In this document: one piece after another, positions 54,070 to 64,000 of the stretch
Layout of the letters: every line of letters begins with the position of its first letter
Position numbering within the stretch: the first letter of the stretch is position 1
DNA from: Lineus longissimus
Lineage: Eukaryota; Nemertea; Pilidiophora; Heteronemertea; Lineidae
Assembly: GCF_910592395.1 (NCBI RefSeq)
Contig: NC_088315.1
Location: 12,404,501 to 12,468,500 of the forward strand
Direction: 5' to 3'
DNA length: 64,000 nucleotides
Program-made: the position numbers and the translations under genes
Notes under the pieces: generated by a model
The model's input: only the letters and a program-made list of their open reading frames with translations
What the model was told of the DNA's origin: nothing
Databases searched by the model: none

Positions 54070-55316
54070 GCTTGTGGTATTCGACTCGATGACTCGACGA
54101 CGGGATGGCTCGATGACGCGATCGTTGCTATGGATTTTGCTAAAATACGGAATCCCATGATCCTGGTCTCCGGGCTACCGCTCCAATAGCAGAGGTTTTA
54201 GCTCGGCCTTCCCATACCCAGCTACGGTATGTGGAAGGATGTGCCCCTCCCCCCCCCCCCCCCCCCCCCCCCAGCCATGGCCACTGAAGATTGGTCCCCG
54301 CGGTTGATTTTGATATTTAAAGGACTCGCGGAAGTTTCATAGCATGCAAAATGACCGGGGATTTAATTGACACACAAGCTTCTAGTGGCCAATGTCAGAT
54401 GTCATGTGGTAGTCTGTCAACAATCGGAATTTCGCACATGTGCAGTTTTTTAGACTCAGTCACTCAGTCCCTCTTCCGTCCCTTGACATCTGCCCCCCCC
54501 CCCCCCCAAGACATCAGCCCCTATAGGACATTTTAATATTGCCCCTTAGGGCATATCCCCAGATATGGACATGTCCTGGTTGGAGATGCCCTTAGGGGAA
54601 AGATGTCATACGAGGATTTATAATTCCCAAACTAAACTGACACTTAAAATAATTCTCGGAGTTCGATTGGCTGCATGATCATTGGCAGCTGGTGTTTGCT
54701 GATGTGTGGCCTCACTTGGCGGTCACTTCTTCTTCGCCGATCTGGAGACATCTTTTGGCCGTGGGTTCGAATCCTTCACTGGGACTTCTGTTTTATTTTG
54801 CTTTTATGCCGAAGAGGAGTTGTCCTCGGAAGAGACAATGTCCGGGGGGATGTCCGATAATCGTGTGTTTTCTCATTTGGTGATGCTGGTTTGGACATTT
54901 CCACTTCTGCCGTGCTGAACGGATATCCAGAGCCAACCTTGTCTCCAGGAACTCGCGTGTCATTTTAACATTGGAATTTCTGCTTGTAAAGAACCTTGGT
55001 AGGAGGTTGATCAGAACCAGCTATATTTAGGTGTATTTAGCTGTATTTACGGTAAGATACCAGTGGCTTGCACAGCAACATGGCGCATGGTTTTATCAAA
55101 AATGCGAACTTGTGGGAAACGAAAAATGGTCGGATTAGATACGGTGAAAACAGCTGGAAAGGGGTTGGTAATGATCGGTTCTTTTTTATTTTCCTCCACT
55201 TATGATTCTATGTATAAATTACAGTCCAAGCAGTGATATTCTTTAAAAAAATTCCAACTTGATCGCGTCACCGAGTCATCGCGTCGTCGAGTCATCGAGT
55301 CGAATACCACAAGCCC
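54070..55316. mobile_element. Putative element with ~55-bp inverted ends rich in CGA(T/C) words
   Basis: 'gcttgtggtattcgactcga' at 54070 and its inverse at about 55316-55297 continue inward through 'tgactcgacgac' to 'gacgcgatc' (54121 and 55262). Inside are long C-runs (54247-54272 and 54492-54507) and no gene. Termini are inferred from the inverted match; no duplication is certain. Confidence 0.55.
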
Positions 55317-55469
55317 TTATCCCCTTGCTCAAAGAAGTTTAGATGGGAGGAGGATTATGTTCTCAGTTGGTTTTCGCGTCTGCACTCTATTCCGCTCAAT
55401 AACATCAATAATCGCTCGTCTGGCGGACTGGCAAATTGTGTGGCATGAAGGCCATTGATTTTGGTCCCC

Positions 55470-55900
55470 AGCCCAAATCCAAAATGGCCGCCAGGTTTTT
55501 CGCATTCCCACCCATAACTCGATTGAATGAAACTTCCCTGGTGTGATTGTTCTCTATCGACAACATATGCAAGATGGCGGCCAGGCCGACAGCTTTGTTT
55601 TTCGCATTCCGCCCAATTACTCGAAAACCGAGTGCGTGACAGGCCTGAAACTTATGCTGGGGGATGGCCTTTTGGTAGGGGAGGTTCAAAATCGATTTTG
55701 GACCTAACCCAAAAACCAGCATGGCCACCAGGCCGCCACATTTGTTTTTCGCAATCCTCCCAATAACTCGGCAACTTAGTCAGTGAAAGACCTGAACCTT
55801 CTATGATGTGATGGCCCAGTGCTTTCCTATCGATTTATGACCCGACGCGAAATCCAATATGGCTGCCAGGCTTCCATCTTTCTTTTCCACCCTATAACTT
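55470..55900. repeat. Degenerate tandem repeat, ~145-bp unit
   Basis: 'aatggccgccaggtttttcg', 'gatggcggccaggccgacag', 'catggccaccaggccgccac' and 'tatggctgccaggcttccat' begin successive units near 55481, 55572, 55720 and 55857. Most are followed by 'tttttcgcattcc(a/g)cccaataactcg'. Open frames here follow the repeat. Confidence 0.75.
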
Positions 55901-57075
55901 CCGAACCAGTTTAGTGACAGACTATAACATCTCTGGTTTCCACGGAGCGGGGGCATACATTGCGATTCGCCTCGATCGCATTATGTATAGTGATTAAAGC
56001 TATATCGTCTTGCAATTTTTAGGAAAGGTGATTCAGATGATTAACAACAACTTTCATTTGAGGCAAAGCAATTGCTTTGTTCATGTGATAATGGCGTATT
56101 TTGTTCTCCGTAACCGCTTGGTGGATAGCAATGAAATTTTCAGGGAAGATATGCTGTTCATTTATGTAACTAATTTGCATAATAATGAGCTCCATTGTAT
56201 TTTACCTCGTCAGCTTGTTGGTCGCTTATTATCAATGCTATCGTTGTGCCATATTTAGGAAAGGTTGATGAGACGCTTTGAAACATCTTTTATTCCAGGC
56301 AATGTATTGATGTTTGCTTCGTTCATGAGATAATGAGCTCTTTGTTTTAGGTAATCTCATTCTCCAAGCGTAGTCAATGGTGACGATCGTTGCCAAGTCT
56401 CACTCGACCTACTGACTCTGCCGCAGTTGGTTCCCCAGCCACCTTTCAACGATGGGAACAATCGACTGGCAACAATGGTCATAATGGGACGTTTCTAAGG
56501 TTGGATACGCATGCAGGTCATATCATTGCGCGTTCTACTTTTTCAAAATTGAAGACGAGGGATCGTTTCAATTTTTTCGTCCAATTTTACAAGAATACGA
56601 TCCATTCATAAAACTAAAAACAATACAAAAAGAAGTTTTTCATTGCCTGAGCGACGCCGAGGAAGGTCACATGGCTGAGAAAATACTGTCTTCTCCCACT
56701 TAACCGAGCGCGGCTGAATCGTAAAATGACTAAGTCCAAATGAATAGGCCGAATTTACTGGTGGCAGACGAACATTAAAAAGAACAGCCCCAGCTGATAA
56801 TTGATTCCCTTTTTGTGGGCAATACCAATGCCTTCCACGTAAGTGGATAAAAGACATGAACATTGACATGGGGTAGTCCTGTACTGAATGAATGAATACT
56901 ATATAATCAACGTCCTCATTTTATGCCTATAGTGTAGGTTGACCAGAATTTTTAATCTGGGGTCTATGATAAAGCCAGCTTCATGGGTCTGCAGAATACC
57001 CCAATAAAGAAGTCTTGCTATCAACGAAGAAATTATAGAAGATCACAGATTTACTTCTCAATTTACCAATCAATT
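55901..57075. other. No gene; interspersed repeat unit 2 at 56100-56260
   Basis: Contains the second 'gcttggtggatagcaatgaa ... tttcagggaagatatg ... tatgtaactaatttgcataa' repeat unit and a 'tcatgagataatgagctctt' trace at 56326. Otherwise unremarkable. Confidence 0.5.
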
Positions 57076-57093
57076 GTATTATCCAAACGGGGT

Positions 57094-57465
57094 TTACACG
57101 TCATCATCAATAACATCATCATCCTCTTCTCCTTCCGAAAACTCAATCCTCTCAACAAACTGCTCAACCTCATCATTTACCATCTCTACACCCTCCCCGA
57201 CTTCGTCATCGTCCTCAGGAACTAGGCCGTTGTCTCTCCAACCGTTCATAATCGTCTGTTGTGTGACCCTTTCCCAGCCGAGGCTGATAATCCTGACCAC
57301 TTCCCGCCTGGTGATCCGCTCACACTGTCCTTGATCATCGGTGTGGCAGATTATCCACACTTTCCAAATGGTCCTCAGGTGACACTTGAAGCTCCTGTTT
57401 ACGGTCAAGTCCAAGGGCTGCAGCTGCGAAGTACATCGTCCTAGGATAAAAGTGTCTGTCCTATT
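57094..57465 (-). pseudogene. pogo/Tigger (DDE_1) transposase C-terminal fragment
   Basis: Minus-strand codons read DTFILGRCTSQLQPLDLTVN then RSFKCHLRTIWKVWI. This is the CTSxLQPLDLxVNRxFK motif that follows the second catalytic aspartate in pogo/Tigger and CENP-B-like transposases. It continues TRREVVRIISLGWERVTQQT and IMNGWRDNGL, the usual C-terminal helical part, and ends in an acidic tail (EFSEGEEDDDVIDDDV) before a stop at 57094. The third catalytic residue follows LQPLD in intact relatives and is not obvious here. No upstream half was found, so it is a fragment. Tigger-like terminal sequences occur at 40070-40700 and 60490-60640. Confidence 0.82.
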
Positions 57466-58384
57466 CTCTGTCTAAAGTTAACAGGAACGCGACCCCTGCT
57501 AAGCCTACAAATGGCACAATCAGGGCCTGCAACCACTCGATTAGCGATTGGTGTCGGGCCCAACCCTGTGGACTACCAGTTACCTGGAAAAGCAAACCAC
57601 AAGTATGAACATTTACATTACTTTCTGAACAGTCAGACACGCACAATGTTTTGGTTGCAGTCATGACAAACCTACAACAATTTTGGTCAAAGAAGTTGGA
57701 TTGTTCAACCATTTACATGGACTTGTAATAGACTTACGTAACTTCAATAATCATCACCCTGACTACAGGGATTACTTGCCCTGGCCTCAACCAGGCGTTA
57801 TTGAATTCTTCCTATAACCATTGATCACTATAATTGGCTGTCATATTGAATGTTTGCAGTCCACCGGTAAAAAACTACAGACTGCCATGTTTCTGGACTT
57901 GGTCATTTTCGAGCCATTTTCCTGGCGCTCGGTTATGTGGGAAAAGACAGTATATTCATGCGAGAAATATGCATGAATTCACAAAACATGTTCGAAGTGG
58001 GGCCTCTTCGTGCGTGATAGGTCGTGTTGTCACCTGATCACGCCTTCTCGGATCACAGCAACACTGAGCGCCCGTGACTGCGCCGATCAATGTTGAAATT
58101 TGTATCTTTATGACACAACTGTTAGACACAAATACACTCCATGGCATAGTGTAATGGACACAACATCCTTAAAATATGTTTTTCCAAACCTAACAAGAAG
58201 GTTATTCAAACCATGTTACAAGCAGCGCACTATACAAACTAGATCAGTGTGCGTAATATCAAACTGTGGCAGAGGGACTATACGAATTTTAATGGGTGTG
58301 GGTAAAAAGAGTATAGTACCGATCCCGAAGACCGAGAGTGTGAGGTAATCTCAAACTGACAAAAATATTTTCCATGCAACTTCT
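57466..58384. other. No gene seen
   Basis: Short frames only. 57900-58040 has several 'catg' palindromes but no defined element. Confidence 0.35.
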
Positions 58385-58518
58385 CCGTAGGCCTAACCGC
58401 TTGGCGGTGAGCACTGCAACTTTCAGGGATGAGAGGTGATACTTTGAAGTTGTGCATTTGGGTTTGATTATTTAAGTTACTTAGCTATTTTGCATTATAA
58501 TGAACTTCATTTGTTTTT
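58385..58518. repeat. 'AGCACTGCAACTTTCAGGGATG' interspersed repeat, unit 3
   Basis: 'accgcttggcggtgagcact', 'gcaactttcagggatgagag' and 'gcattataatgaacttcatt', directly next to the hairpin end of the following element. Unit 4 is at 61155-61290. Confidence 0.75.
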
Positions 58519-59358
58519 AGCTCAGCTGACAAAGTCAGCGGAGCTCGTCAAATAGCTATTCCATTGGTGTCCGTCCTTCCATCCTTCCATCTAGCCATCT
58601 GTAGACAAAGTTGGGCATTTTGTAATCATACAACCGAGGCACTTCAAATCTAGTCTTGCTTATAAACACCGCAGAAAATGTTGCTTACGGAAAAAATTTG
58701 ACTCAAATTCAGATTCGACTCAAATTCAGCTCCCAAGTGGGCAAAATGCGTAAATGAAAAAACTATTTTTTGACGCTTATTTCAGCAGATAAAAGCTTGA
58801 AATAAAGTTGAAAAGGTCTTCATGATACAGAAGTTTTGATATAAAATAGATTAGTGTCGATTTATATCACCAGTTGGTGGTAGTGAGCAAAACTGTTGTT
58901 TGACCCCGGATGATTCCGCTTTAAATTTCCCGCCGAGGTTACCTGGAGAACTATCATCAAGAAAATGGCGGTGACCTTTTTATTTCTACCGGAGCGATGA
59001 TTTGTAAGTGACAAATTTTCTTATTTAAGCCTGTACTGAAATGTATTTTGGTACGAAACTTCACACGTTTATAGAAAAGATCAACGAGAATGTGTTCAAA
59101 TGCCCTCATAACGAGGAGTTCAACGGAATTTGGTCAAAACAACCTTCGAATGGAGTCAACTTTCTTTGCGAAATTGAAGCGACGACCTCATCATTTATCG
59201 TAATTTATGCAGATCTGAGTCCAGCTGATGGCTGATGTTCTGATTTGTGTTCAAACTATTGGAAACTTCGGAAATTAGTTCTATTAGTTCTACTATTCTG
59301 CAGGAGTATATTATAGCCATTGATGTTGACAGCTAAAAGCACGAAAACTTTGTTGTTG
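58519..59358 (+). repeat. Interspersed element, copy 2; inverted partner of 2617-3440
   Basis: Starts with a hairpin AGCTCAGCTGAC-AAA-GTCAGCGGAGCT (58519-58545, one mismatch) and matches the reverse complement of 2617-3440 throughout. It carries the conserved frame at 59041-59235 (KINENVFKCPHN, NGVNFLCEIEATTS, IVIYADLSPADG) with a stop after SPADG. Two copies lie 55 kb apart in opposite orientation. Confidence 0.8.
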
Positions 59359-59459
59359 ATCGTCAGGGCGGATTGATATGTGGTTGTGCGTCCAAGGCGA
59401 TTAGGTCATTCAGTTAGTTTGAGAAAGATCATGATCATGAAGATTGTGTTGTGTTATCA

Positions 59460-59800
59460 TAACCGGAAAATATCAATTCTCAGTACCACTCACAGAAGCC
59501 AAGCCATTGCTGTTAAGTTATGCAGGGGCTTAATCAATTACCTGCACTCCCTGTTGGGTGAATAACATTACCTTTCGAACAGCTGGCTGTAGGGGGATGA
59601 TTGGAACAGCCGGTAGTCTATACCTGCTGACCTGCTGAACCCAGGTTAATGTTATTTTCAATCCACGATTGCAGGTCACCTGATTTTCGAGATTTCGCGG
59701 GAAATGAAATTGTAAACAAACGCATGTGTGCCGTTCAGATGTAAACAAAAATGTATTTTTGGTACTTTTGGTTGCTGGACTTGGGTTTTCCCGCAGTTAG
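59460..59800. repeat. Inverted partner of 51180-51500
   Basis: Includes 'atatcaattctcagtaccac', 'tcacagaagccaagccattg', 'tacctgctgacctgctgaac' and 'gctggacttgggttttcccg', the inverse of the 51.2-51.5 kb copy. It follows element copy 2 by about 100 bp. Confidence 0.75.
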
Positions 59801-61154
59801 GAGCTGGGGTCAAATTGGTGGTCAATTGTTTATGGGTGCTGTTTTAGTCAGAGGTAGCCCTTGATTATGAAGGGATTTTCAAATTAAGGTGACCATGGTC
59901 TTTTTATGTGCTCACCACAGCTTTCAATACTTGATGTATCTGAAGAGGCGCGCGGAACCTGACATGGCCTTACCAAGGTCAAGGAGCTCCTCACAGTGCT
60001 GAACTTCTAGCTTGCCTGTCGACTAAGTGCCTTTTTGGCCGAGACATTGCTACATGTAGGAGGAGCACGCATTTTAAATTTATAGTAGTGATAGTACAGT
60101 TGGTTCGAGCCATTTGGGAGCCGACATGTGAAGGCCTATCTGGGTTCTCCTTCTCCGTATAAAAAGGGGCATATTGCTGACTAAGGAACAAGGCATATTG
60201 ACATTGCCTCATCATCTCTATCGGACCAATTGATATACTTTTATATGCACGCATACATATCACGCCATTTCAGGGTCCGAGTCTGTGGACAATTGGTTTG
60301 ATTAATTTGTCTCTTCGATATTGCTCCTTTATTGCATTAGATTTTCATCGCAATTCAATCTATTCAAGATGTAGCCAATTTGAACCTGTCTGCGCCAAGG
60401 ATAGATCGACTCACTAGGGATACGCAGTAGAGCACAAAGTCATGACCCTTTGTATTGTAAATTCCAACCACCTGCAGGACAGGTCAATTTCTCTCAATAA
60501 AATTAATTTTGTTGACTCCTGTAACCTTTAAAAAAAAAGACAGTGGTGTTAGTCCCAAACTGGTCATTTCTATTTATTTTGACCTCTGTTAAATCAGGAT
60601 ACCTCTCAATTACAGGCGGCATTTTGTATCCTTGTGCTGTACAACTCAGCCTGGACATACCACAGTTGTCCATGGAGAAGTCTCATCCTCTCTGACACTT
60701 CTTTTCTGTAAAGCTACCGATACAACATACTGAACGAGGGATATATTCCGTTGCCTCCTGTAATATTTACATACCATGGCTGATTAGTTCAGTCATATTT
60801 TATCACGATGGCAGCTCTGTTTGGAAATTTTAGTGGTATGACGTATTCTCTTGACCTTCAAACAGTAGTATAAAGCCGATATTTACTACTTTACACCCTC
60901 AGTCCTATGTTATTAGGTCATCCAGCTGAGCGCAAGGCCCTTGGGCCTCTTGTTGGCTTGTTAGATCGCAATTCACTAATTGTCATTCCTATTGTCATGC
61001 ATTTTTCAGGGAAGGTGGATAAGATGATTTTCAGCAACTTTCTTATCAAACAATATTTTGATATTTTGCGTTATTCATATTTTGTTTTATTCATGAGATA
61101 ATGAGCACTTTTGTTTTAGGTTTATTAAATGCACAAAAATCGCTTCTTGACAAC
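59801..61154. other. No gene; Tigger-like and palindromic repeat traces
   Basis: 60490-60640 is a diverged copy of the Tigger-type terminal repeat (agtcccaaactggtcatttc, gacctctgttaaatcaggat). 60927-60965 holds AGCTGAGCGCAAGGCCCTTGGGCCTCTTG with the palindrome AGGCCCTTGGGCCT. No open frame of note. Confidence 0.5.
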
Positions 61155-61290
61155 TCATCCGTTTCTGGAAACTCCTCCAACTTGGCAGAGAGCACTGCAA
61201 CTTTCAGAGATGCCAGGTGATATGTTGGAGCTGTGCGTGTTGGGTTTGATTTTTTCAGTTACGTAATTAATATCAGCTTTTGTATTATGA
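61155..61290. repeat. 'AGCACTGCAACTTTCAGGGATG' interspersed repeat, unit 4
   Basis: 'ggcagagagcactgcaactt', 'tcagagatgccaggtgatat' and 'cagttacgtaattaatatca' align with units 1-3. Confidence 0.7.
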
Positions 61291-61862
61291 TATCATTAGG
61301 GTTCCCTTGAGTTAACTCTACTAAAAAAATATTTTCTTCTACTTCTTCTTCTTCTGACCTTTGGACCCCAAATAGTTCAGAGTTTTTCAATGACATTTCT
61401 CACGTATCATTTGGGGCATATGAACAAAAATGTCATCGTTTTTTTTATCTCAGTGATGGTGATAACGTAATTTGCATGAAATCTATTGTTAGGCTTCTCC
61501 AGCCAACACGCTGGGAAAGACTATTGATTTTTCTCCGCTGAAAAAATATTTCTTCTTCTTCGTCTTCTTATTGATTTTACTCAACTAAAGAATAATTGTT
61601 ATTCTTCCTCTTCTTTAAGGGCTAACGAGACTGGCCGTGAAGTTCAAAACGCTTTAAAAGTACGCCATATACGAGTTTATCAGTTAAAAAGGAAACAACC
61701 ATATGAAGGTGTGACATGGAAAGTTAATAAATAAACCATCCGATATCCACGCCCAACTCTGATCGAGTTGATATTGTTATAAACTGTAATGGATCAATAA
61801 ACCTTCACATCTTCCATTTTTGATCACCAGGTTGTTGAAAATTCTACGTCAACCTTCAAAAA
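61291..61862. other. No gene; CTT-rich microsatellite
   Basis: (CTT)n-like runs at about 61338-61356 and 61549-61570. This stretch immediately precedes the candidate exon at 61863. Confidence 0.4.
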
Positions 61863-61981
61863 ATGTTTTGGAAAAGGCCGGATTACGATTCAGACTCAAG
61901 TGCTACCCCTCTTATGGGCGACAGCAAAGTTGAGATGAGCCCTGAGGACAGAAAGGACGGAAAGTACGGGAGAGGAACAGG
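61863..61981 (+). CDS. Candidate host 5' coding exon (first of a duplicated exon pair)
   Basis: ATG at 61863 opens MFWKRPDYDSDSSATPLMGD then SKVEMSPEDRKDGKYGRGTG. The exon would end at 61981, before GTAGGT, leaving phase 2. The predicted peptide is hydrophilic with acidic and basic clusters, like the cytoplasmic N-terminus of a membrane transporter, but no family can be named. Its last 42 bases recur 285 bp downstream with five differences, four at third codon positions and three silent, which points to protein-level constraint. Without the donor the frame stops at once. No upstream promoter was recognised. It could instead be a chance frame on a duplicated segment. Confidence 0.4.
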
Positions 61982-62224
61982 GTAGGTGGAACTAGGGAGC
62001 CAGATACACCGTTCCAGTTATTTGTCATAGGGCTTGAGCCAGATAAAAAAGTACTTTTTCGTGGTAACAACTTATAGGCAGCGTGAAAATATTTTGTCAT
62101 GACGATTAAGGCGATACATCAAATAATTATAAAGTTCCCACAAAAGTAGTTGCTATATGCAGTTATTTTAGTTCATCTGATTACGCACTGGTGGCAGATC
62201 AGCATGATTCATACCTCTCTTGAG

Positions 62225-62266
62225 CCCTGAAGACAGAAAGCACGGAAACTACGGCAGAGGAACGGG
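62225..62266 (+). CDS. Candidate duplicated 42-bp exon (phase 2-2)
   Basis: Read after a CTCTCTTGAG acceptor, the sequence encodes PEDRKHGNYGRGTG and ends before GTAGGA. Its length is a multiple of three and both boundaries are phase 2, so it could be added to the preceding exon without breaking the frame, giving the SPEDRK-G-YGRGTG module twice. The partner copy at 61940-61981 differs at five positions. Acceptor quality is moderate, and no third exon was identified before the window ends. Alternative or constitutive use cannot be told. Confidence 0.35.
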
Positions 62267-62538
62267 GTAGGATCGTTCAAGAGGAAAAATGGAAACTGAA
62301 ATATTTGTTTCACCTGAGAGCAATTTATACGTTGTAAAACCTTTTGGTATGACATTCTCTAGATGATATGCCAACGGTTTTTTTTTTTATTAGAAGTTAA
62401 GATATCAAAGCTGCATCCTATGTCTGCGTGACATAAAATATGGGCTGCACAATTCACGTGTTTAGGTAATCCAGGTGGCGCTAGCGTCAAGCAGAAGCAT
62501 GGCCCCATAACTTTTATTGTTTGAGATGGTACATTTTA
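62267..62538. other. No gene seen
   Basis: Sequence downstream of the candidate exon pair; would be intron if the exons are real. Confidence 0.35.
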
Positions 62539-62834
62539 ATGGCAAGCCGTTCGGCCAATAACTAAGAAACCTAGTTTTATGCAAGAAACACGATTTTTCT
62601 TCTTTCAAAACTGTTTCATGGAAGAAAACCACATTTTTTTCAAGAAAACCATGTTTTTATGAAAGAAAACCACGTTTTCTTCAATAAAACTAGGTTATAT
62701 GGAAGAAAACTAGGTTTTCTTTCAAGAAAACTAGGTTTTTAAAAATAACTTAATCTTCTTCGAAAAAGTATAAGTTTCATGTTCTCTCTTTAAAACCAAG
62801 TTTCAAACAAGATAAAAACTATGTTTTTTTCCAT
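62539..62834. mobile_element. Partial copy of the AAACCTAGTTT foldback family
   Basis: Starts near 62539 with ATGGCAAGCCGTTCGGCCAA then TAACTAAGAAACCTAG, a diverged form of the 24374 terminus. About 13 units of AAAC(C/T)NNGTTTTTC type follow, spaced 20-25 bp. The right end is missing and is replaced by the next MITE. Confidence 0.65.
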
Positions 62835-63258
62835 GTGATTTTTTAAGCCTTTTAGCAGTTAAATTGTCAATGTTTGACCGCGACGCATCAAATACTGCGT
62901 GGGGTTGTGAATCTGAAATTTTGATACGATATTCCGGACGGTCGGGCAAGTAAATGATGAAAAATAAACTGGTAGTTGACCACGGAAATTTTTTGATAAT
63001 CGACAAATTAGACAGACTTTGATATTTCCACTCTTTTCAGCCAACTGGCAGAAAAAACTCAAAACACTATTACCCAATTAGCAAAATTCGAAATTAATTT
63101 TTTCATCAAATAATTTCTTTATATCTGTAGACTTGCCACAGCAAATATTTGTACAATATCTTTCCAAATATGTACTTGAGAGTTAAAAACATGCACTCGT
63201 CTGATTGATAGGCTTCGACCCTCCAACCTATGAATATTCATTAGTGGTCTTGTCTCAA
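62835..63258. mobile_element. GAGACAAGACCAC MITE, copy 2 (left end truncated)
   Basis: The inverse of 43247-43691 over about 420 bp. The right end is intact (AGTGGTCTTGTCTC); the left begins directly with ATTTTTTAAGCCTTTTAGCA, lacking the GAGACAAGACCAC tip. Confidence 0.85.
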
Positions 63259-63807
63259 TGAAGGTAGATTTCAGGGGTTAACATTTTGAGAATTTTTTCA
63301 AACTAATGTAGAAGACATCCCACAACTCTCCAACAAAAGAAAGTGATATCTGGACATTTTTGGAGAAATGAGAGACATTTCCAAGAGTGGTACACTGTGC
63401 CAAAAGCGACGAAAGAGGACAAAATCGACAAAAAGTCATGATTTTGCAGCCAACAGCACCAAATTCAAAGACCAGCACTGGCCAGAATAAGCAAGCTATG
63501 GAGCTGAAAATTTAGGATGTGATTTAGGAATATCTTTGCTGCTTAGGGCACAACTTTCAGAATCAAGGCCTAAGTCGTTTCAAAGAAATTACAAAATGAA
63601 TGGCAACACAACAAGACTTGTAAAAATGAAACCGAACTTAGACCGGGGCTAGGTTGGCTCATATTGGGGTCAAATTAAGTTTTTTTCTCATTATTTTAGC
63701 TTGTTTTGACCTTAAATCATCAGCAATACAATATTCTAAATGAATCAGAGTGATTTGAGCACATTCAAATTTTTCACTAAATTGACCCAAAATGTAGTGT
63801 AAATCTC
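63259..63807. other. No gene seen
   Basis: Spacer between two MITE copies; no recognisable frame. Confidence 0.4.
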
Positions 63808-64000
63808 CGGAGACAAGACCACAATTGATTTTTTAAGCCTTTTAGCAGTTAAATTGTCAATGTTTGACCGCGACGCATCAAATACTGCGTGGGGTTGTGA
63901 ATCTGAAATTTTGATACGATATTCCGGACGGTCGGGCAAGTAAATGGTGAAAAATAAACTGGTAGTTGACCACGGAAATTCTTTGATAATCGACAAATTA
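63808..64000. mobile_element. GAGACAAGACCAC MITE, copy 3 (cut by window end)
   Basis: Begins GAGACAAGACCACAATTGAT and matches 62835-63006 almost base for base over the last 170 bases, in the same orientation. It continues past the window. Confidence 0.9.

Noticed and set aside
55329-55766. Open frames on both strands near 55.5 kb
   Set aside because: They follow the ~145-bp tandem repeat and show no conserved protein.
62803-63077. Repeated peptide (SIIKKFPWSTTSLFF...) as a gene family
   Set aside because: It is the translation of a MITE present three times; no coding constraint is evident.

Overview
This window looks like repeat-dense intergenic or intronic DNA from a multicellular animal, most likely a marine invertebrate. 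The evidence is a CR1-type LINE carrying a 2A motif, PIF/Harbinger elements with a Myb/SANT partner gene, a THAP-bearing element, a pogo/Tigger remnant, a tRNA-derived SINE, a Ty3/gypsy element, and many MITEs with clear inverted ends and target duplications. The species cannot be fixed from sequence alone. There is no bacterial-style operon, rRNA or functional tRNA gene, or CRISPR array. The only candidate host coding sequence is a pair of short exons near 61.9-62.3 kb.

Layout. 1-1292 is the cut end of a DNA transposon ('CAGTCAG' family) whose second copy is complete at 35653-38848. 1293-4895 holds two arrays of ~300-bp repeats, with an element between them that recurs inverted at 58.5-59.36 kb. 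5554-13450 is a minus-strand Ty3/gypsy element: one LTR-like region, leader, gag, pol. It has one in-frame stop, no second LTR, and a hAT-type MITE in its leader. 13.4-21 kb is mostly non-coding, with a MITE with poly-C ends, a duplicated repeat and three G-run/C-run hairpins. 21036-23927 is a long inverted-repeat element with a THAP protein. At 24.3-25.8 kb a LINE 3' fragment is split by a 1,054-bp element (24374-25427) made of about 38 degenerate short palindromes.

25.8-34.5 kb is a minus-strand CR1-type LINE: ORF1 with a coiled coil, then ORF2 opening with a canonical 2A motif followed by endonuclease, reverse transcriptase and a C-terminal CCHC-like motif. ORF2 is broken by a SINE (26764-27067), a complete PIF/Harbinger element (29244-32762), stops and frameshifts. 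35132-45901 is a second, heavily nested Harbinger copy. Its transposase tail is split by the 'CAGTCAG' element, which itself carries a 400-bp MITE, and a 953-bp MITE with a 9-bp target duplication lies near its right end.

45.9-64 kb contains a decayed gene with FEN/XPG-like motifs, another LINE fragment, a mariner-type MITE, several short tandem arrays, a pogo/Tigger fragment, inverted partners of upstream repeats and MITEs with GAGACAAGACCAC ends. Insertion order can be read from nesting: LINE before Harbinger and SINE, Harbinger before 'CAGTCAG', 'CAGTCAG' before the TAA MITE. Several target sites are confirmed by an uninterrupted paralogue in this same window or by reading frame continuing across the insertion.
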